DNA of 64,000 bases, taken from contig NC_015186.1 in assembly GCF_000202835.1 (NCBI RefSeq), forward strand, positions 1,736,001 to 1,800,000. Direction: 5' to 3'. Under the pieces are notes generated by a model that worked only from the letters and a program-made list of their open reading frames with translations, was not told where the DNA came from and did no database searches. The translations under genes were made by a program, and so were the position numbers. The stretch comes from Acidiphilium multivorum AIU301. Its GTDB lineage: Bacteria; Pseudomonadota; Alphaproteobacteria; Acetobacterales; Acetobacteraceae. The first letter of the stretch is position 1, and the number at the start of each line of letters is the position of its first letter. Below, piece after piece: positions 53,350 through 62,472 of this stretch.

Positions 53350-54156
53350 ATGAAACTCACCCCGCAGCAGATCGAGGATTTCCACCGCGAGGGCTGGCTG
53401 TTCCTGCCCGAGCTGTTCAGCCCCGAGGAGGTGGCGCTGCTCAAGCGGGAATCCGAGGCGATCTACCGCGAGCATCGCCCGGAAGTGTGGCGCGAGAAGA
53501 CCGGCGCGCCGCGCACCGCCTTCGCCGCGCATACCTATAACGAGGCCTTCGGCACGCTCGGCGCGCATCCCCGCCTGATCGGGCCGGTCGAGCAGCTCTT
53601 CGGCGAGCAGGTCTACATGCACCAGTACAAGATCAACGCGAAGGCCGCCTTCACCGGCGAGGTATGGCAGTGGCACCAGGATTACGGCACCTGGAAGCGC
53701 GATGACGGGATGCCCGAGCCGCGGGCGATGAACATCTCGGTGTTCCTCGACGAGGTGATGCCGATCAACGGCCCGCTGCTGCTGGTGCCGCGCAGCCACA
53801 ATGCCGGCGACCTGGAGGCGAGCCACGATGTCGAGACCACCTCCTACCCGCTCTGGACGCTGGACGAGGCGACGGTGAGCAGGCTGGTCGCCGAGGGCGG
53901 GATCGTCGCCCCCACCGGCAAGCCTGGCGGCGTGCTGATGTTCCACGGCAATCTCGTGCATGGCTCGGCCGGGAACATCACGCCCTATCCGCGCCGCATC
54001 GTCTATCTCACGCTCAACGCGGTCTCCAATTACATCCGCACGCCGACGCGGCCGGAGTTCATCGCGCACCGGGATTTCGCGCCGATCGTGCCGGTGGCGG
54101 ACGACGCGCTGGCGCGGCTGGCGGCGGCATCCCAGCCCCGCGCGGCGGCGGAATAG
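53350..54156 (+). CDS. Phytanoyl-CoA dioxygenase (PhyH) family protein
   Basis: 268-residue Fe(II)/2-oxoglutarate dioxygenase-like protein. Iron ligands HxD in WQWHQDYGTW and a distal His in FHGNLVHGSAGN; the 2OG-binding Arg may be in PYPRRIVYLTLN. Bacterial members hydroxylate varied small molecules (ectoine, phosphonates, acids); the substrate is not clear. It starts 30 bases after gntR and is followed at four bases by the SAF oxidoreductase. Confidence 0.85.
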   Translation: MKLTPQQIEDFHREGWLFLPELFSPEEVALLKRESEAIYREHRPEVWREKTGAPRTAFAAHTYNEAFGTLGAHPRLIGPVEQLFGEQVYMHQYKINAKAAFTGEVWQWHQDYGTWKRDDGMPEPRAMNISVFLDEVMPINGPLLLVPRSHNAGDLEASHDVETTSYPLWTLDEATVSRLVAEGGIVAPTGKPGGVLMFHGNLVHGSAGNITPYPRRIVYLTLNAVSNYIRTPTRPEFIAHRDFAPIVPVADDALARLAAASQPRAAAE

Positions 54157-54160
54157 GGCG

Positions 54161-55504
54161 ATGAACCTCTCCCACCTCCTCGCCGCCCGGGCCGACGCCG
54201 GGCGGCCGGTCCGTGTGCTGCTGATCGGCGCCGGGAAATTCGGCTCGATGTTCCTCTCGCAGGTGCCGCACACCAGGGGCATCGAGGTCGCCGCCATCGC
54301 CGATCTGCGGCCGGACGGCGCCCGCGCCGCCTGCCGCGCCGTCGGCTGGGACGAGGCGCTGATCGCCGCCACGCGCTTCACCGACGATGCCGGCGCCGAA
54401 TTGCGGCGCGACGACATCGACGTGGTGATCGAGGCGACCGGCAACCCGCCCGCCGGCATCGCCCATGCCCGCGCCGCCTTCGCCGCCGGCAAGCCGGTGG
54501 TGATGGTCAATGTCGAGGCCGATGCGCTGGCCGGGCCGCTGCTCGCCGCCGAGGCGGACGCGGCGGGGGTGACCTATTCGCTCGCCTATGGCGACCAGCC
54601 CGCCCTCGTCGCCGAGATGGTGGACTGGGCGCGGGCCTGCGGATTTTCCGTGGTCGCCGCCGGCAAGGGGACGAAATATCTGCCGCTCTATCATGGCGTC
54701 ACGCCGGATACGGTGTGGCAGCATTACGGGCTGACGGCGGAGCAGGCGCGCGAGGGCGGGATGAACCCGCAAATGTTCAACTCCTTCCTCGACGGCACCA
54801 AATCCGCGATCGAGATGGCGGCGATCGCCAATGCGACCGGCCTCGCCGTGCCCTCGTCCGGCCTGCATTTCCCGGCCTGCGGGGTGGACGACCTGCCGCA
54901 TCTGCTCCGCCCGCGGGCGGCGGGCGGGGTGCTGGAGCGCGCCGGCATGGTCGAGGTGGTCTCCTCGCTGGAGCGCGACGGGCGGCCGGTGTTCCGCGAC
55001 CTGCGCTGGGGCGTCTATGCCGTGTTCGAGGCGCCGAACGACTACGCCGCCGCCTGCTTCGCGCAATATGGGCTGAAGACCGACGCCTCCGGCCGCTACG
55101 CCGCGATGTACAAGCCCTATCACCTGATCGGCCTCGAACTGAACGTCTCGGTGCTCTCGGTCGCGTTGCGCGGCGAGCCGACCGGGCGGCCGCGCGGGTT
55201 TGCCGGCGATGTCGTCGCCATCGCCAAGCGCGATCTCGCGGCCGGCGAGGTGCTCGATGGCGAGGGCGGCTACACGGTGTGGGGCAAGCTGCTGCCGGCG
55301 CAGGCGAGCCTCGCCGCCGGCGCCCTGCCGATCGGGCTCGCCCATCACGCGCGGCTGCGGCGCGGCATCGCCGAGGGCGAGGTGGTGGGGTGGGACGATG
55401 TCGATTTCGCCGCCGCCGGATCGGCGCTGCAAACCGCGATCGCCGCGCGCCGGGAGATGGAGCGCCGCTTCGCCGCCCCCCGCGCCGAGGCCGGCGCCGC
55501 CTGA
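54161..55504 (+). CDS. NAD(P)-dependent oxidoreductase with SAF domain
   Basis: 447 residues. N-terminal Rossmann fold (VRVLLIGAGKFGSMFLSQ), then a homoserine-dehydrogenase-like part and a C-terminal SAF domain (KRDLAAGEVLDGEGGYTVWG). Proteins of this type occur in sugar-acid and related catabolic clusters. The reaction is not established here. Its place in an acyl-CoA dehydrogenase-GntR-PhyH cluster suggests a step of the same unknown pathway. Confidence 0.8.
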   Translation: MNLSHLLAARADAGRPVRVLLIGAGKFGSMFLSQVPHTRGIEVAAIADLRPDGARAACRAVGWDEALIAATRFTDDAGAELRRDDIDVVIEATGNPPAGIAHARAAFAAGKPVVMVNVEADALAGPLLAAEADAAGVTYSLAYGDQPALVAEMVDWARACGFSVVAAGKGTKYLPLYHGVTPDTVWQHYGLTAEQAREGGMNPQMFNSFLDGTKSAIEMAAIANATGLAVPSSGLHFPACGVDDLPHLLRPRAAGGVLERAGMVEVVSSLERDGRPVFRDLRWGVYAVFEAPNDYAAACFAQYGLKTDASGRYAAMYKPYHLIGLELNVSVLSVALRGEPTGRPRGFAGDVVAIAKRDLAAGEVLDGEGGYTVWGKLLPAQASLAAGALPIGLAHHARLRRGIAEGEVVGWDDVDFAAAGSALQTAIAARREMERRFAAPRAEAGAA

Positions 55505-55523
55505 GGAAGCGCCGCCGCGCCGC

Positions 55524-55537
55524 TTGATCTCGATCAA
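55524..55537. promoter_or_regulatory. FNR/FixK-type box upstream of hemN
   Basis: TTGATCTCGATCAA is a perfect match to the FNR/FixK/Anr palindrome (TTGAT-N4-ATCAA). It lies 35 bases before the hemN ATG and 20 bases after the previous stop, which fits oxygen-responsive control. Position relative to the transcription start cannot be set. Confidence 0.8.
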
Positions 55538-55571
55538 CGACGCGGCGGCCCCGGCGGCCCAGAGAGAAGGC

Positions 55572-56906
55572 ATGGAACAGGCCCTTCTCGCGCGCTACGA
55601 CCGCCCGCTGCCCCGCTACACCAGCTATCCGACCGCGCCGCATTTCTCCGCCGCGACCGGGGCGAAGGACCATGCCCTCTGGCTTGCCGCCATTCCGCCC
55701 GGCGCCCGCGCCTCGCTCTACCTGCATGTGCCGTTCTGCCGCACCATGTGCTGGTTCTGCGGCTGCACCACCAGCGCGGTGCACAGCGTCGGCGCGCTGG
55801 AACGCTACGCGGCGGCGCTGGAGACCGAGATCGGCCGCGTCGCCGCCGCGATCGGCCATCGCCTGCCGGCTGGGCAGATCCATTGGGGCGGCGGCACGCC
55901 GACCGCCCTGCCCGCACCGCTCCTGCGCCGGGTGCATGCGGCGCTCGCCCGCCATTTCGCGCTGGATGACACGACCGAAATCGCCATCGAGATCGACCCG
56001 CGCACCCTGCCCGACGACGCCACGGCGCTGCTGCGCGATCTCGCCGTCACCCGCGTCAGCCTCGGGGTGCAGGATTTCGCGCCCGCGGTGCAGGCGGCGA
56101 TCGGGCGGCACCAGAGCGTGGCCCAGACCAAAGCCGCCGCCGATGCGGCGCGGGCGGCGGGCATCGCCTCGGTGAATTTCGACCTCGTCTACGGCCTGCC
56201 GTTCCAGACCATCGACTCGCTGGAGGCGACGATCGGCGAGGTGCTCGCCCTCGGGCCGGACCGCATCGCGCTCTACGGCTATGCCCATGTGCCGTGGACG
56301 CGCAAGCGCCAGCAGGTGATCGCCGAGCGCGCCCTGCCGGATGTCGCGGCGCGCTTCGCCCAGCAGCAGCGCGCCGCCGAACTGCTGGTCGCCGCCGGCT
56401 ACCGGCGGATCGGGCTCGACCATTTCGCAAGGCCGGAGGACGCGATGGCGCGCGCCGCCGGCACCGGGGCGCTGCGGCGCAACTTCCAGGGCTATACCGT
56501 CGACCCCTCCGACCTGCTGATCGGCCTCGGCGCCTCGGCGATCTCGTTCCTGCCGCAGGGCTACGCGCAGAACGCCGTCGGCACCCAGCCCTACCTCGCC
56601 GCCATCGAAGCCGGCGCGCTCGCCACCGCCAAGGGGCTGGCGCTGGACGACGAGGACCGGCTGCGCGGGGCGATCATCGAGCGGCTGATGTGCGACCTCG
56701 AAGTCGATCTCGCCGCCTTCGGCGCCGATCCCGCCCGCTTCGCCGGGGAATGCGCCGCCCTCGCCCCGCTCGAGTCCGACGGATTCCTGCACCGCGAGGG
56801 CAGCCGCATCATCGTCACCGAGGCCGGGCGGCCGTTCCTGCGCCATGCCGCCGCCGCCTTCGACGCCTGGCTCGGCCAGGCGGGGCGGCACGCCGCCGCG
56901 ATCTGA
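55572..56906 (+). CDS. hemN: Oxygen-independent coproporphyrinogen III dehydrogenase
   Basis: Radical-SAM enzyme that oxidatively decarboxylates coproporphyrinogen III in anaerobic or microaerobic heme synthesis. 444 residues. The HemN hallmark RYTSYPTAPHF is at the N-terminus, and the cluster motif CRTMCWFCGC (CxxxCxxC) near residue 57 is intact. AGAGAAGG precedes the ATG at 55572. The FNR box upstream indicates induction at low oxygen. Ends six bases from the convergent oxidase gene. Confidence 0.95.
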   Translation: MEQALLARYDRPLPRYTSYPTAPHFSAATGAKDHALWLAAIPPGARASLYLHVPFCRTMCWFCGCTTSAVHSVGALERYAAALETEIGRVAAAIGHRLPAGQIHWGGGTPTALPAPLLRRVHAALARHFALDDTTEIAIEIDPRTLPDDATALLRDLAVTRVSLGVQDFAPAVQAAIGRHQSVAQTKAAADAARAAGIASVNFDLVYGLPFQTIDSLEATIGEVLALGPDRIALYGYAHVPWTRKRQQVIAERALPDVAARFAQQQRAAELLVAAGYRRIGLDHFARPEDAMARAAGTGALRRNFQGYTVDPSDLLIGLGASAISFLPQGYAQNAVGTQPYLAAIEAGALATAKGLALDDEDRLRGAIIERLMCDLEVDLAAFGADPARFAGECAALAPLESDGFLHREGSRIIVTEAGRPFLRHAAAAFDAWLGQAGRHAAAI

Positions 56907-56912
56907 GCGGGG

Positions 56913-59216
56913 TCAAAATTCCGCCGCGCGGATCGCCTCCCAGACCCGCAGCGGGGTGCAGGGCAGCGGCGGCAGGGCGGCGCCGATCTGGCGCAGCGCG
57001 TCCGCCACCGCATTGGCGACCGCCGGCAGCGCGCCGGTCGTCCCCGCCTCGCCCAGCCCCTTGGCGCCGAGCGGATTGTTGGGCGAGGGCGTCGGCAGGT
57101 CGAGCGTGACGAAACCGGGCACGTCGGCCGCCCGCGGCATCGTGTAGTCCATGAAACTGCCGGTCAACGGCTGGCCGGCGGCATCGTAGCGCATCCCCTC
57201 GCCCAGCACGCCGCCCACGCCCTGGACGATGCCGCCATGGATCTGCCCCTCGGCGACGACGGGATTGACCAGCACGCCGGAATCATCGGCGGCGACATAG
57301 CGCGTGAGCCGGACCAGCCCGGTCTCGCGGTCGATCTCCACCTCGGCGATGTGGCAGCCGGAGGGAAAGGTCGCGGCGACGGGTTTGACCCCGGTGACGG
57401 CGATCTCGCCGCCAGAAGCCGCCACCGCCTCGGCGAGGGTCATCACCGGGGAGCCGTCGCGCCGGAGGATGGCGCCACTGGCGATGGCGAGGTCCTCCGG
57501 TGCTTCATTGGCGCGCAGCCCGGCGAGGGCGAGCAGCCGTTCACGCAGCCTGCCACCGGCATCGGCCACCGCGCTGCCGGCGCTCACCGTCGAACGCGAG
57601 CCGATCGAGCCGGCGCCGGTCAGCCTGCAATCGGACGGGCTTGCCACGAGTTCGATATCCGCGGGGTCGAGCCCGGTTTCGCGGGCGAGGATGAAGGCAT
57701 AGGTCTCCGCCTGGCTCTGCCCGCTGCCGCCGGTGACCGTCTCGATCCGGGCGACGGCGCGGCCCCCGACGGTCGACAGCGTCACCTTCGCCTCGTCCTG
57801 CGCCGCCGCCCCGCCACCCGCCACCTCGGTGAACAGCGCGGCGCCGCGCCCGTAAAGCGCCCCGCGCGAGGCCGCCGCTTCCCGTCGCGCCGCGATGTCA
57901 TCCCACCCCGATTCCGCCCGCGCCGCGGCGATCAGCGCGGCATAGTCGGCACTGTCATAGGTGGCACCCAGCGCGGTGCGCCAGGGAAAGGCGGCGGCGG
58001 GGACCGCGTTGCGCGCCCGCAGATCCAGCGGGTCGGCGCCGGCCGCGGCGGCGGCCTCGTCCACCAGGCGCTCGACCAGCAGCGCGATATCCGGCCGCCC
58101 GGCGCCACGATACGGGCCGAGCGGCCCGGCATTGGTGAAATATTGCGCGAAGCGGGCATGGGCCGCCGGGATCGCGTAGGCGCCGGTGCCCGATTGCAGC
58201 GCGTTATGGACGTTCACGAAGGCGCCGACGGTGGTGACATAGGCGCCGAGATCGGTGTGATACTCGATCTCGATCGCGGTGAAGCGGAGATCGGCATCGA
58301 GCGCGAGGCGGCCGGCGAGCCTGGTGCCGCGGCCGTGATTGTCGTTGAGGAAGGCCTCGCCGCGCGTCGGCACGTAGCGCACCGTCCGGCCGGTGGCGCG
58401 GGCGGCGAGCAGGAGGGCGGCGTGCTCGGGATAGGCCGGGCTGCGCAGGCCGAACCCGCCGCCGACATCGGGCAGCTCGATCATGATGCGCGACGCCGGG
58501 ACACCCAGCACGGCCTCGAGATCGAGCCGGATCTCGTTGATGCCCTGGTGCGGGGTGACGAGGTGATAGACGCCCGAAGCCGCGTCATACCGCGCGACGA
58601 TGCCGCCGGGCTCCATCGTGGAGGGGGCGAGGCGCGGCAGATCGAACCGCACCGCGGCCACATGCGCCGAAGCGGCGAAGGCGGCGGCGACCGATGCCGC
58701 GTCGCCCGCCACATGCCGGAAGGCGAGATTGCCCGGCGCCTCGGGATGGATCGGCGGCGCGTCCGGCGCGGCGTCGAGCCCGACCACCGGCGGCAGCATC
58801 TCGTACTCCACCGCGATCGCCTCCGCCGCGTCCATCGCCGCGGCGAGCGTTTCGGCGACCACGCAGGCGACCGGCTCGCCGGCATAGCGCACCCGCCCCT
58901 GCGCCAGCACCGGGCGGAACGGGGCGACGAGCGGGCGCTCGCCCTCGGCGCCATAGCGCATCAGCGCGCGGAAATTGCCGAAGCCGGCGGCGGCGCAATC
59001 CTCGCCGGTCAGCACCGCGACGACGCCCGGCATCGCCCGCGCCGCCGCCGCATCGAGGGAGACGATCGCCGCATGGGCGTGCGGCGATCGCAGGAAGGCC
59101 GCCGCCAGCGCGCCCTCCGCCCGCACATCCGCCACATACCGCCCCGCCCCGCTCACCCAGCGCGTCCGGTCGCGCGCCGATTGCGTGGGCCGGCCCGAGA
59201 TGCCCGATCCGTCCAT
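56913..59216 (-). CDS. Xanthine dehydrogenase family molybdopterin-binding large subunit
   Basis: 767-residue molybdenum hydroxylase large subunit. DVGGGFGLRSPAYPEHAALL, GPLGPYRGAGRPDIALLVER and GAKGLGEAGTTGALPAVANAV with the catalytic Glu are present. The active-site loop of true CO dehydrogenase (a Cys) is absent: AYRGAGR type instead. The usual Fe-S small and FAD medium subunits are not adjacent, so its partners are elsewhere or the gene is orphaned. GGAGGG precedes the ATG. Confidence 0.9.
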   Translation of the reverse strand: MDGSGISGRPTQSARDRTRWVSGAGRYVADVRAEGALAAAFLRSPHAHAAIVSLDAAAARAMPGVVAVLTGEDCAAAGFGNFRALMRYGAEGERPLVAPFRPVLAQGRVRYAGEPVACVVAETLAAAMDAAEAIAVEYEMLPPVVGLDAAPDAPPIHPEAPGNLAFRHVAGDAASVAAAFAASAHVAAVRFDLPRLAPSTMEPGGIVARYDAASGVYHLVTPHQGINEIRLDLEAVLGVPASRIMIELPDVGGGFGLRSPAYPEHAALLLAARATGRTVRYVPTRGEAFLNDNHGRGTRLAGRLALDADLRFTAIEIEYHTDLGAYVTTVGAFVNVHNALQSGTGAYAIPAAHARFAQYFTNAGPLGPYRGAGRPDIALLVERLVDEAAAAAGADPLDLRARNAVPAAAFPWRTALGATYDSADYAALIAAARAESGWDDIAARREAAASRGALYGRGAALFTEVAGGGAAAQDEAKVTLSTVGGRAVARIETVTGGSGQSQAETYAFILARETGLDPADIELVASPSDCRLTGAGSIGSRSTVSAGSAVADAGGRLRERLLALAGLRANEAPEDLAIASGAILRRDGSPVMTLAEAVAASGGEIAVTGVKPVAATFPSGCHIAEVEIDRETGLVRLTRYVAADDSGVLVNPVVAEGQIHGGIVQGVGGVLGEGMRYDAAGQPLTGSFMDYTMPRAADVPGFVTLDLPTPSPNNPLGAKGLGEAGTTGALPAVANAVADALRQIGAALPPLPCTPLRVWEAIRAAEF

Positions 59217-59433
59217 GTTTTCCTCCCTCCCGCGCGTCCGGCCAGCGTCCTTGAAGCGCCACGGCCGTCGAGAAATAACAGCACGTTAACAGAATACCCC
59301 GCCATCGCGGGCCCGCAAACCCCGGCCCCGCCAGGCCGGCAGGCCCGCAGCCGAATGCGTCCTCATGAAGCTTCAGGTTCGCGAGGATCGGGACAAGCGC
59401 CGGCCCGGCGTGCCGGATCAGCGCCGCCGATGC

Positions 59434-59949
59434 TTACAGGATTTCGGGGTGCTCCGGCATGAACGCAAGGTCGGTATCGTCTGGCCTGACGCCTGCGGCC
59501 GTGAGCATGGCATGGATCTGGCCGCGATGGTGTGTCTGGTGATTGAAGAGATGCATGACGATCACGGTCTTCGGCCTCGAAATCTCGCGTCCCAGCGCGC
59601 CCGAAAACCAGACGAGATCTTCGGCGAACCAGGCGGCATCCAGCTGCCCTGCCCAGTCCAGCACCTCGCGGTCCATCGCGGCGCGTTGCCCGCAGAATTC
59701 GTCCCAGCTCCCGTCAAACCTCGTCGAGCCCGGAATCCCTCCCTCGGGCGGCCGCGTGCCCTTGAACCGGCTCATCCACATGCGGTCCGCCCAGAGCAGG
59801 TGGTAGAACGTCGCCTCGATCGATCCGAAGAAGGCGCCCCGGTCGAGCGCCCGCCCTTCGGGTGGCAGCTGGGCCGTCGCGCGGAGAAGGTTCCGGTTTT
59901 GCCAGGCATTGTATCTGGCCATCGTCAGCGCGTATTCGGCATTGGCCAT
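59434..59949 (-). CDS. DinB-family protein
   Basis: 171-residue four-helix-bundle protein. Metal-binding His positions are seen in ATFYHLLWADRMWM and HLFNHQTHHRGQIHAML. Members include damage-inducible proteins and thiol transferases; no specific role can be assigned. I chose the ATG at 59949 with GGAGGG upstream over a longer frame to 59991. The stretch 59217-59433 before it is non-coding as far as I can see. Confidence 0.85.
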   Translation of the reverse strand: MANAEYALTMARYNAWQNRNLLRATAQLPPEGRALDRGAFFGSIEATFYHLLWADRMWMSRFKGTRPPEGGIPGSTRFDGSWDEFCGQRAAMDREVLDWAGQLDAAWFAEDLVWFSGALGREISRPKTVIVMHLFNHQTHHRGQIHAMLTAAGVRPDDTDLAFMPEHPEIL

Positions 59950-60107
59950 GGTGGCCCTCCGCATGGAAATCCCGCTTGGCGCAGTCTTCATAGCGCCGAT
60001 GGATTGCCATGGGAATGACGGGCCGGGACCGGCAGTCCCGCGAACGAACCGCCGGTCCCCGGCGTGATTGCGAAACGGCGGCGGCGCGGGCGGGCCGGGT
60101 ATCCGGC

Positions 60108-60545
60108 CTATTTGAACTGCTGCCCCATCTTCGCCCCCTTGGAGAGTTTGGTGAGATAGGCGATCAGGTCGGTCATCTGCGGGCTGGAAGCGCCGGGCGG
60201 CTTGCCTTGCAGGCCGCCGCGAATGCAGTGGACGAGCTGCTGCTCGAGCGTCACCACACGATGCGCATGGCCGTTATATTTCGGGAACTGCGCCGCAACC
60301 CCCTCGAGGCTCGGGATCTTCGCGCCGCCCGGCAGGTGGCCGGCCGTGGTGCCGCCATTGACATGGCACGACGAGCAGGTGCGCACGCCGCCGAACTGAT
60401 CATGATTGAAGATGTGCAAGCCCTCCGCCGCGGCCTGGTCCGGCGAAGTGGCCGGGGCAAGCCCCGCGGCGGCGGCCGTGCCGAGGCCAAGGCCGAAGGC
60501 GAGAAGGGCAGCCCCGACGAGACGGGGGCGGGGTAACCGGGTCAT
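60108..60545 (-). CDS. c-type cytochrome (monoheme)
   Basis: 145 residues. Signal peptide (about 1-28), heme motif CSSCH at about 57-61, and possible distal Met in MTDLIAYL or KMGQQ near the end. Periplasmic electron carrier, class I-like. Partner unknown. ATG at 60545 with GGGAGG upstream; GTG at 60548 also possible. Confidence 0.85.
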   Translation of the reverse strand: MTRLPRPRLVGAALLAFGLGLGTAAAAGLAPATSPDQAAAEGLHIFNHDQFGGVRTCSSCHVNGGTTAGHLPGGAKIPSLEGVAAQFPKYNGHAHRVVTLEQQLVHCIRGGLQGKPPGASSPQMTDLIAYLTKLSKGAKMGQQFK

Positions 60546-60718
60546 CACGAAGCCTCCCAGAGATATATGTCAATTCCGGAATACAGCTAACGTCCCGGCG
60601 GCGTGGCCTGTCAATCGTCCGGCGGCGGCGCTGCCCCCCGGCGCGATCAAGCTTCCGTGCGCATGACGGGCGAACACCCCGCCCCGCGTGGCGAACGTGC
60701 AGACGGCGCAACGGCCCG

Positions 60719-61393
60719 TCAGAAAATCAGGGGGACCAGATGCCAGCGCACCCTTGTGCAGTATTCCGTGTATCCCGGCAGGTTTTGCGCAAGGAAATTC
60801 TCCTCATCGAGGAGGCGCCAGACGAGGCCGAGAACCGTGAGGGCCGAGGGAATGAGCGTCCAATAGGAACCGAGCGCCAGGGGCATGCCGATCAGGTAGA
60901 CCAGCGCGCTCGCATACATCGGATTCCGCACGACCCCGTAGGGCCCGGTCGAGACAACCCTCTGATCCTCGACGACCCCGACAGTCGCGGCGCCGAACGG
61001 GTTCTCCTTGACGACCCGGTACACCATGAGCATGCCCGCGACGATCAGAAGATCGCCCGTCACCACGAGCCAAGGCGGCACGTTCGACCATCCGAAGCGG
61101 TCATCCAGTCCCGGAACGATGAATGCGACGACGATTGAGATGAAGCCGAGCAGCGTAATGCCCTTTTGCACGGACCGCTGCTCCGCCGTCGGACCCGCTT
61201 TCATCCTGGCCTCCAGCAGCCTCGGGTTGTCGAGCAGGTATCGCACGTAGGGAACGGCGGCGATGTCGTTCACCGCGAGATACACCCACGCTTGCCAATA
61301 CCTCACGGTACCCGCCGCGAGAAACAGCACGAGCGCAATGAGCCCGGTGCCAGCCAGACACAAGATCAGCATTCGCATTCTGGCGTTTTTCAT
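60719..61393 (-). CDS. Isoprenylcysteine carboxyl methyltransferase-like membrane protein
   Basis: 224 residues, about five membrane segments. GPYGVVRNPMYASALVYLIG, then LLDEENFLAQNLPGYTEYC near the C-terminus, is the SAM-binding signature of the ICMT/phospholipid methyltransferase family. Bacterial substrates are mostly unknown. I used the ATG at 61393; the Shine-Dalgarno is weak and an in-frame extension reaches 61468 through a repeat element. Confidence 0.8.
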   Translation of the reverse strand: MKNARMRMLILCLAGTGLIALVLFLAAGTVRYWQAWVYLAVNDIAAVPYVRYLLDNPRLLEARMKAGPTAEQRSVQKGITLLGFISIVVAFIVPGLDDRFGWSNVPPWLVVTGDLLIVAGMLMVYRVVKENPFGAATVGVVEDQRVVSTGPYGVVRNPMYASALVYLIGMPLALGSYWTLIPSALTVLGLVWRLLDEENFLAQNLPGYTEYCTRVRWHLVPLIF

Positions 61394-61418
61394 GGGGTAT
61401 GAAACCACCTCGGGCGTC

Positions 61419-61439
61419 GTCCGATCGGACAAGGATGCC
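61419..61439. repeat. Intergenic repeat, copy 2
   Basis: Begins with the perfect palindrome GTCCGATCGGAC and continues AAGGATGCC. Matches 33146-33166 at 19 of 21 bases. It lies upstream of the ICMT-like gene. Confidence 0.5.
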
Positions 61440-61455
61440 ATGATGATCAATATGA

Positions 61456-61499
61456 TGGAGCGCTGCATCCGATCCTGAAGGGTCGGATGCAGCGCTCCA
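61456..61499. repeat. Long intergenic hairpin
   Basis: A 20-bp stem with one imperfect pair (arms 61456-61475 and 61480-61499) around TGAA. Too long and without a T-run to be an ordinary terminator; it may be a repeat-element remnant or an RNA structure. Confidence 0.65.
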
Positions 61500-61611
61500 G
61501 CCTCGCATTCGCTTCCTCACCTCATGCTCGTATTGACGCCGTACAGAAATCAAGAAAATTTTGTCTTATTAACTGAATTTTTATTCAAATATCGGTTGAT
61601 ATTTTAACGAT

Positions 61612-61749
61612 ATGAGACGGGAGGTGGCTGTGCAGGCGGCATTACCGGCGAGACGGCGAATTTTCATCAAGCGATCACGGATCTCGATCGCGTTATGCAT
61701 CCTGATCACGGTATCGATCGTGACCATGGCGGTCCCCGTTCTGACCTGA
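61612..61749 (+). CDS. Possible 45-residue single-span membrane peptide
   Basis: The frame encodes a basic N-terminus (RRRIFIKRSR) followed by about 21 hydrophobic residues (ISIALCILITVSIVTMAVPV). It starts directly after an AT-rich stretch (61540-61611) that looks like a promoter or foreign DNA. There is no clear Shine-Dalgarno, and I know no relative. Low confidence that it is translated. Confidence 0.3.
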   Translation: MRREVAVQAALPARRRIFIKRSRISIALCILITVSIVTMAVPVLT

Positions 61750-62472
61750 ACGAGCGCCCTGCCCCTCGACTCTTCGCGACCGGATGTCAGGGATCGGCTT
61801 CCGGGCGCCGGCTCGCCATTCTCCCCGATCCCCGGCATCACCCCGATCTGATCCGCTGCCCGGCCACGCCAGGCCCGACATGGCGCGCCGCCGCGTCACC
61901 GCACCGCCGAAGAAGCGACACCCCTGGACGGTTCGCGACACCGTGGCCATCGGTCACGGGAATTTCATCACGCCGCCGCGCGAATCCGTTAGGAAGCCAC
62001 GATGAACACCACCCACCCCCAGGCGGCCGGCATCCCTCCGCGATGCCGCCGGGAGCCTTGAGTCCGTGCCGGAGAAATGCGGTTGACCGTCTGGCTCATC
62101 ATGGTTCCGGCACTGATCGCGGGCCACCCCGGCGCAACCGTGCCGCACTGGCACCGCACGCATGCCGGATGCCGCGCCGATGAGGCCGCCCATCACCTTC
62201 CGCCCGGATCATGCCTGAAAACCGAGGGCGACGCGCCCCCCACGACCGGCCCGGCGGGACCAGCCGCCCCATTCCACCGCAACCCACCAGATGAACGCGA
62301 TTGACGCCTCGCCCCCGCAACGGCCTGACGTTCGAGCCACGCGGCCTCCGGTCAGCCACAGGATATCCTCAATCAAGCCGATCCGGTTCGACCACGTCCC
62401 GGCAGGCCGGTCCGGCCGGAACCGCGACATGACAACGCCCTTCGGCGGCGGATCGAGACCGGCGTCAGCGCC
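61750..62472. other. Gene-poor interval
   Basis: About 720 bases with no protein I can recognise on either strand; short open frames look like by-products of high GC content. It could hold a decayed gene. I see no tRNA, no direct repeat and no insertion-sequence end. Confidence 0.45.

Noticed and set aside
57237-59462. A 741-codon open frame on the plus strand
   Set aside because: Antisense to the molybdenum hydroxylase gene; the same kind of shadow product.
61695-62304. Several short open frames in the gene-poor interval
   Set aside because: No Shine-Dalgarno, no motif and mixed codon use; not enough to call genes.
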